From Bacteroidota bacterium (GTDB lineage Bacteria > Bacteroidota > Bacteroidia > Bacteroidales > UBA10428): 11,861 nt of DNA. Each line of letters opens with the position of its first letter. Position 1 is the first letter of the stretch. Below are positions 10,201 through 11,861 of the stretch, one piece after another. A program made the position numbers and the translations under genes. The notes under the pieces are model-generated. The model was not told where the DNA came from and did not search any database. It was given only the letters and a program-made list of their open reading frames with translations. Location of the stretch: positions 1 through 11,861 of the forward strand of contig JAHEEB010000040.1 of the NCBI GenBank assembly GCA_024640925.1, given 5' to 3'.

Positions 10201-10270
10201 GTCGAGGCTAAGAAAAAAATTAGATTTATCGGAAGAAGATAATCTTATATACTTCATATCCAACTTTTAA
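7229..10270 (+). CDS. Membrane-anchored double-propeller sensor with cytoplasmic helix-turn-helix (Reg_prop/Y_Y_Y regulator)
   Basis: This is a 1013-residue one-component regulator. A signal peptide ends near SIA24-Q25. Residues ~50-680 hold fourteen Reg_prop blades of the W-I-G-T-x-G-G-L type (examples: WIATDGGLAKFD, LIGTDGGGLYLF, IWVGTDGGGLNIL, MWIGTNGGGINIFDP), enough for two seven-bladed propellers. A Y_Y_Y domain follows (YAYFLENFDKEW and YTDLRPGDYIF, ~750-792). Then come one membrane helix (811-828), a charged coiled coil (~830-880) and a helix-turn-helix at 972-998 (LSSKEIASLMNISIRGVEKS) at the extreme C-terminus, LuxR/GerE-like in form. There is no HisKA, HATPase or receiver domain, unlike hybrid two-component systems with the same sensor. 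The periplasmic part should bind an oligosaccharide and the cytoplasmic end DNA. ATG 7229 is used; ATG 7244 (MKGLFF) would also give a good signal peptide. The next gene encodes a cellulase, which makes a glucan fragment the likely ligand. Confidence 0.9.
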   Translation: MRSHIMKGLFFSGIILFSSYSSIAQDIYREFRNISVKEGLPHGSVNNIFQDYIGYTWIATDGGLAKFDSHKFTLYKQNPKESTSIRANQIFSIYEDNRKNLWIGTKTSLEHYNREYDNFTSYYFVNIHEDLVEKVPVLDMLQYSDSLYLIGTDGGGLYLFNPYKVKDKERYIQYKKNATQNDPLSVHRVSKIVIDKIGNIWLATLDAGVVKFDIRTGDFTQIAEKNILHKEVRSIMLMNDNQLLVGTYGDGLWIYNIITRELNKSPLFLEKYSKDLKRIFSLYSDNTSGHILIGTDGGGLIEYDPIYKNAYHYQHQGYNPYSISNNVVKTIFIDDENNLWTGHFFAGISFSARKNPFHNIRYNPALENSLSNSLVTSILRDDKENIWVGTDGGGLNILTKDGNLQNLITRNNPIVNQVSSKSILALHKAGDNSIWIGTYLDGIYVYSQKSGRVEKFGNTHSKMHQLTNDDIRCFFEDRNGRMWIGTNGGGINIFDPQTDEITVIKRDERNIENTLSLDWIRCIIADSYGFIWIGAAYGLNIYDPVNKKFTKYLHNQQDTSSLSDDFVYSVFEDSHKDLWVGTAYGLNKFIRAENKFISYTTENGLPDNIIYGINEDMEGNLWIITNNGLSKFNIKENSFSNFDADDGLLSNSFINGAIFKTVDNTIFLGSINGLTYFNPLEINYKIDEAPLEITDFKIFNQSVPIGKEYNNKVILSKSISNTNKIVISHKENVISFEYTALNFSNPNKIKYAYFLENFDKEWIVDENNMYSVTYTDLRPGDYIFRVKTINLANNVEKSIKITVTPPFYQTIWFKILAILLIVGIIYYWNHNRILKIQTQKEALERKMNEDSLKFEKEQMNLRNENLKTEMGYKNAQLTSYTLMMTHKNDIMKEIKSKLTAFASKINSETTDIVISDLIDAIDQEFKVEEDWERFEEHFNQIHKDFLIRLKEKYPDLSSTYLKLSAYLKMNLSSKEIASLMNISIRGVEKSRSRLRKKLDLSEEDNLIYFISNF

Positions 10271-10300
10271 TAGTGTTTTATTTGTAGGCGCTAATATTTC

Positions 10301-10352
10301 TTGTCGTAGTTTTGTCTGTATAAAAAGGCATTTTTGTCGTAGTTTTGTCGTA
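10301..10352 (+). promoter_or_regulatory. Phased TTGTC direct-repeat array, probable activator operator
   Basis: The 16-mer TTGTCGTAGTTTTGTC occurs exactly at 10301-10316 and 10334-10349, 33 bases apart. Each copy contains two half-sites, so TTGTC starts at 10301, 10312, 10334 and 10345. All fall on an 11-base grid, which places them on one face of the helix; three of the four extend to TTGTCGTA. The array lies ~35-85 bases upstream of the promoter element, the usual place for an activator. The propeller/HTH regulator encoded immediately upstream is the obvious candidate to bind it, but that is inference. Confidence 0.6.
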
Positions 10353-10385
10353 ACAAAAAACCCTGTTTTTTTATTATATTAAAGG

Positions 10386-10393
10386 TAGATTTG
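10386..10393 (+). promoter_or_regulatory. Bacteroidota -7 promoter element TAGATTTG
   Basis: TAGATTTG matches the TAnnTTTG consensus of the Bacteroidota primary sigma factor. The expected TTTG -33 element is missing at the usual ~20-base distance, as is common for activator-dependent promoters. Transcription would start at about 10397-10401 and read toward the cellulase gene. Confidence 0.5.
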
Positions 10394-10438
10394 TATAAAC
10401 AACTCTAACAACTATTTTTTTAACTAATACCTACTACT

Positions 10439-10519
10439 ATGAAAAAACTTTTTACGAATCAGTTTTCTTTATCTCCTCCCATTCATTTCAATTTATCAAT
10501 CCTTATATTATTAAGGTAA
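10439..10519 (+). CDS. Small 26-codon reading frame in the cellulase leader (leader peptide or gene remnant)
   Basis: ATG at 10439 opens a frame starting MKKLFTNQFSL and ending ILILLR before TAA at 10517. The basic start and hydrophobic end look like the beginning of a signal peptide. The upstream stretch (TTTTTTTAACTAATACCTACTACT before the ATG, read as an A/T/C-rich run) resembles the leader of outer-membrane protein genes in this phylum. It sits ~40 bases after the predicted transcription start and 110 bases before the cellulase start. It may be a translated leader peptide, a remnant of a lost SusC-like or secreted-protein gene, or chance. Confidence 0.25.
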   Translation: MKKLFTNQFSLSPPIHFNLSILILLR

Positions 10520-10556
10520 ATAGTTTTCCCTGCTAAATAATTTTATACTATAAATA

Positions 10557-10576
10557 TGCCCATTAATATAATGGCA
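10557..10576 (+). repeat. Bulged hairpin in the cellulase leader
   Basis: TGCC (10557-10560) pairs with GGCA (10573-10576), and ATTA (10562-10565) pairs with TAAT (10569-10572), leaving one bulged C and an ATA loop. No T run follows, so it is unlikely to be a terminator. An outer CCTGC (10529-10533) could pair with GCAGG at 10595-10599 and enclose it. It may be a structured 5' untranslated element; support is only base pairing. Confidence 0.25.
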
Positions 10577-10629
10577 GGTATAAGATTTTTCACGGCAGGA
10601 GTATTAATAAATTGAAATAATCTTTGGAC

Positions 10630-11861
10630 ATGAAAAAAACATTGAATATCATAAGGATTGCTATGCCGACAGTTTTTAGATGCATAGCTTCAATACTTGT
10701 TTTAACACTTTTTAGTTATACAATTAGTTTCGCTCAATCGCCTGTTGCAGCGAATGGTAAACTTAAAGTATCTGGTACCCAGCTGGTAAATGAATCTGGT
10801 ACTCCTATTCAATTGAGGGGATTAAGTTCTCATGGTTTGAACTGGTTTACTGAAGATTACAACTTCACTTCGATGAGTGTTGTTGCTAATAGTATAAATG
10901 CTGATGTATTTAGATTAGCTATGTATCCAACTGAGTTGCCTGATGCAACAAAGGGTGGTTATGAAGGAAATCCTGATTTCTGGAAAAAATACATCGATGA
11001 TATGGTTGATATATGTGGTCTATATGGAATATACTGCATTATCGATTGGCATGTATTGACCCCCGGCGATCCGAACAATTCTACCTACTTGCCCATGGCT
11101 AAAGAATTTTGGGCATATATGTCAGCAAAACATTCTGGGAAAGATCATGTATTATATGAAATTTGCAATGAACCTAATGGTGTAGACTGGGCAACCGTTA
11201 AAAGTTATGCTGATCAGATTATACCTATAATAAGGGCAAACGATTCGAATACTATTATTTTAGTAGGCAGTCCTACTTGGAGTTCTGATGTTGATTTAGC
11301 AGCAGCCAACCCAATAACGGGACAATCTAATATTATGTATTCTTTCCATTTTTATGCGGGTTCGCATGGTCAGAGTTACCGTGATAAAATCACTACAGCT
11401 ATTTCTAAAGGGCTTGCTATTTTTGTGACTGAATGGGGAACTACCAATGCCGATGGAAGTGGAAGTGTTAACACTACCGAAAGCAATACATGGCTTGATT
11501 TTATGAAAACCAATAATATCAGTTGGTGTAACTGGAGTTATTCTGATAAAAATGAAACCTCAGCTATTTTAGTACCTTACTCAATTGCCGAAAATACTTT
11601 TAGTTCTCTCTCTACTTCAGGAACATTCGTTAAAAACGCTATTCAATCTCCTGCTGATTCATGGACAAGTTCAGGAAACTGGAGTCCAGCCGCAAATATC
11701 TCAGCACCTTTGGATGGATCTTATTATCTGACTAATACAGCTATAACCATTACAGCAGATGCTGTTGATGCTAATGGCACAATTAGTTCAGTTGCTTTTT
11801 ATGTCGATGGGACAAAAATTGGTACAGATAATACATCTCCATATTCTGTTGTATGGACACC
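10630..11861 (+). CDS. Secreted GH5 endoglucanase (cellulase, GH5_2-like) with Ig-like domain; runs off the window end
   Basis: The frame stays open to the last base, giving 410 visible residues. A signal peptide (1-35) ends SFA before Gln36. The GH5 (beta/alpha)8 domain spans ~40-335, and its sequence follows Bacillus/Clostridium Cel5A-type GH5_2 endoglucanases closely (GKLKVSGTQLVNESG, LRGLSSHGLNW, EICNEPNG). Expected residues are present: Arg95 in FRLA, His141 in DWH, the acid/base Glu181 in NEP, His240 and Tyr242 in HFY, the nucleophile Glu268 in TEWG and Trp302 in NWS. It should cut internal beta-1,4-glucan bonds outside the cytoplasm. From ~358 a Big_7-like bacterial Ig domain begins (APLDGSYY, VAFYVDGTKIGTD) and is cut off; further Ig, carbohydrate-binding or type IX secretion domains may follow. 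ATG 10630 gives the best basic-hydrophobic leader; ATG at residue 12 is less likely. No clear ribosome binding site is seen. Confidence 0.92.
   Translation, partial: MKKTLNIIRIAMPTVFRCIASILVLTLFSYTISFAQSPVAANGKLKVSGTQLVNESGTPIQLRGLSSHGLNWFTEDYNFTSMSVVANSINADVFRLAMYPTELPDATKGGYEGNPDFWKKYIDDMVDICGLYGIYCIIDWHVLTPGDPNNSTYLPMAKEFWAYMSAKHSGKDHVLYEICNEPNGVDWATVKSYADQIIPIIRANDSNTIILVGSPTWSSDVDLAAANPITGQSNIMYSFHFYAGSHGQSYRDKITTAISKGLAIFVTEWGTTNADGSGSVNTTESNTWLDFMKTNNISWCNWSYSDKNETSAILVPYSIAENTFSSLSTSGTFVKNAIQSPADSWTSSGNWSPAANISAPLDGSYYLTNTAITITADAVDANGTISSVAFYVDGTKIGTDNTSPYSVVWT

Larger units (their letters stand above)
10271..10629. other. 359-base intergenic regulatory region before the cellulase gene
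   Basis: The region holds, in order, a phased TTGTC repeat array, a Bacteroidota-type promoter element, a 26-codon reading frame and a hairpin. If transcription starts near 10400, the cellulase message has an unusually long leader of ~230 bases. No clear terminator for the regulator gene is seen between 10271 and 10300. Confidence 0.6.

Noticed and set aside
7116..10290. The 8-mer TGTAGGCG shared by both intergenic regions around the regulator gene (7116-7123 and 10283-10290)
   Set aside because: About one shared 8-mer is expected by chance between two spacers of this size, and the flanking bases do not extend the match well.
1..11861. CRISPR arrays, tRNA or rRNA genes, transposases and attachment sites
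   Set aside because: I looked for repeat-spacer patterns, cloverleaf-like sequences and transposase motifs on both strands and saw none.

Overview
The window looks like AT-rich chromosomal DNA from a free-living, polysaccharide-degrading member of the Bacteroidota, possibly of the Marinilabiliales/Prolixibacteraceae type. The evidence is the absence of clear Shine-Dalgarno sequences before most genes, a TAnnTTTG-type promoter element, a periplasmic double-propeller (Reg_prop/Y_Y_Y) regulator and a secreted GH5 endoglucanase with an Ig-like module. The lineage below phylum is a guess. All recognised genes lie on the + strand.

Bases 1-6953 are the 3' part of a tightly packed operon: the end of a MoxR/YehL-type AAA+ ATPase, a HEAT-repeat DUF4132 protein, a DUF5682 protein, and a VWA-domain protein with a complete MIDAS metal site. 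Gaps between the genes are 33, 4 and 3 bases. The same families form the yehI-yehL-yehM-yehP-yehQ locus of E. coli. The MoxR + VWA pairing recalls chelatase-like and RavA-ViaA-like machines that remodel or metallate a target protein. The biochemical role of this four-family set is not established, to my knowledge. It is the best candidate here for a poorly described system.

Bases 6954-7228 are an AT-rich spacer with a perfect 14-base palindrome and a weak terminator-like hairpin. Bases 7229-10270 encode a membrane-anchored regulator with a signal peptide, fourteen propeller blades, a Y_Y_Y domain, one membrane helix, a coiled coil and a C-terminal helix-turn-helix. It has no histidine kinase or receiver domain, so the signal probably passes directly from periplasm to DNA.

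Bases 10271-10629 appear to be a regulatory region. Four TTGTC half-sites lie on one 11-base grid (10301, 10312, 10334, 10345), upstream of a TAGATTTG promoter element (10386-10393). A 26-codon reading frame that resembles a gene start, and a small hairpin, follow. From 10630 to the window end runs a secreted GH5 cellulase with all expected catalytic residues, cut off within a bacterial Ig-like domain. The simplest reading is that the propeller regulator senses a glucan breakdown product and activates the cellulase by binding the phased repeats; this is inference.
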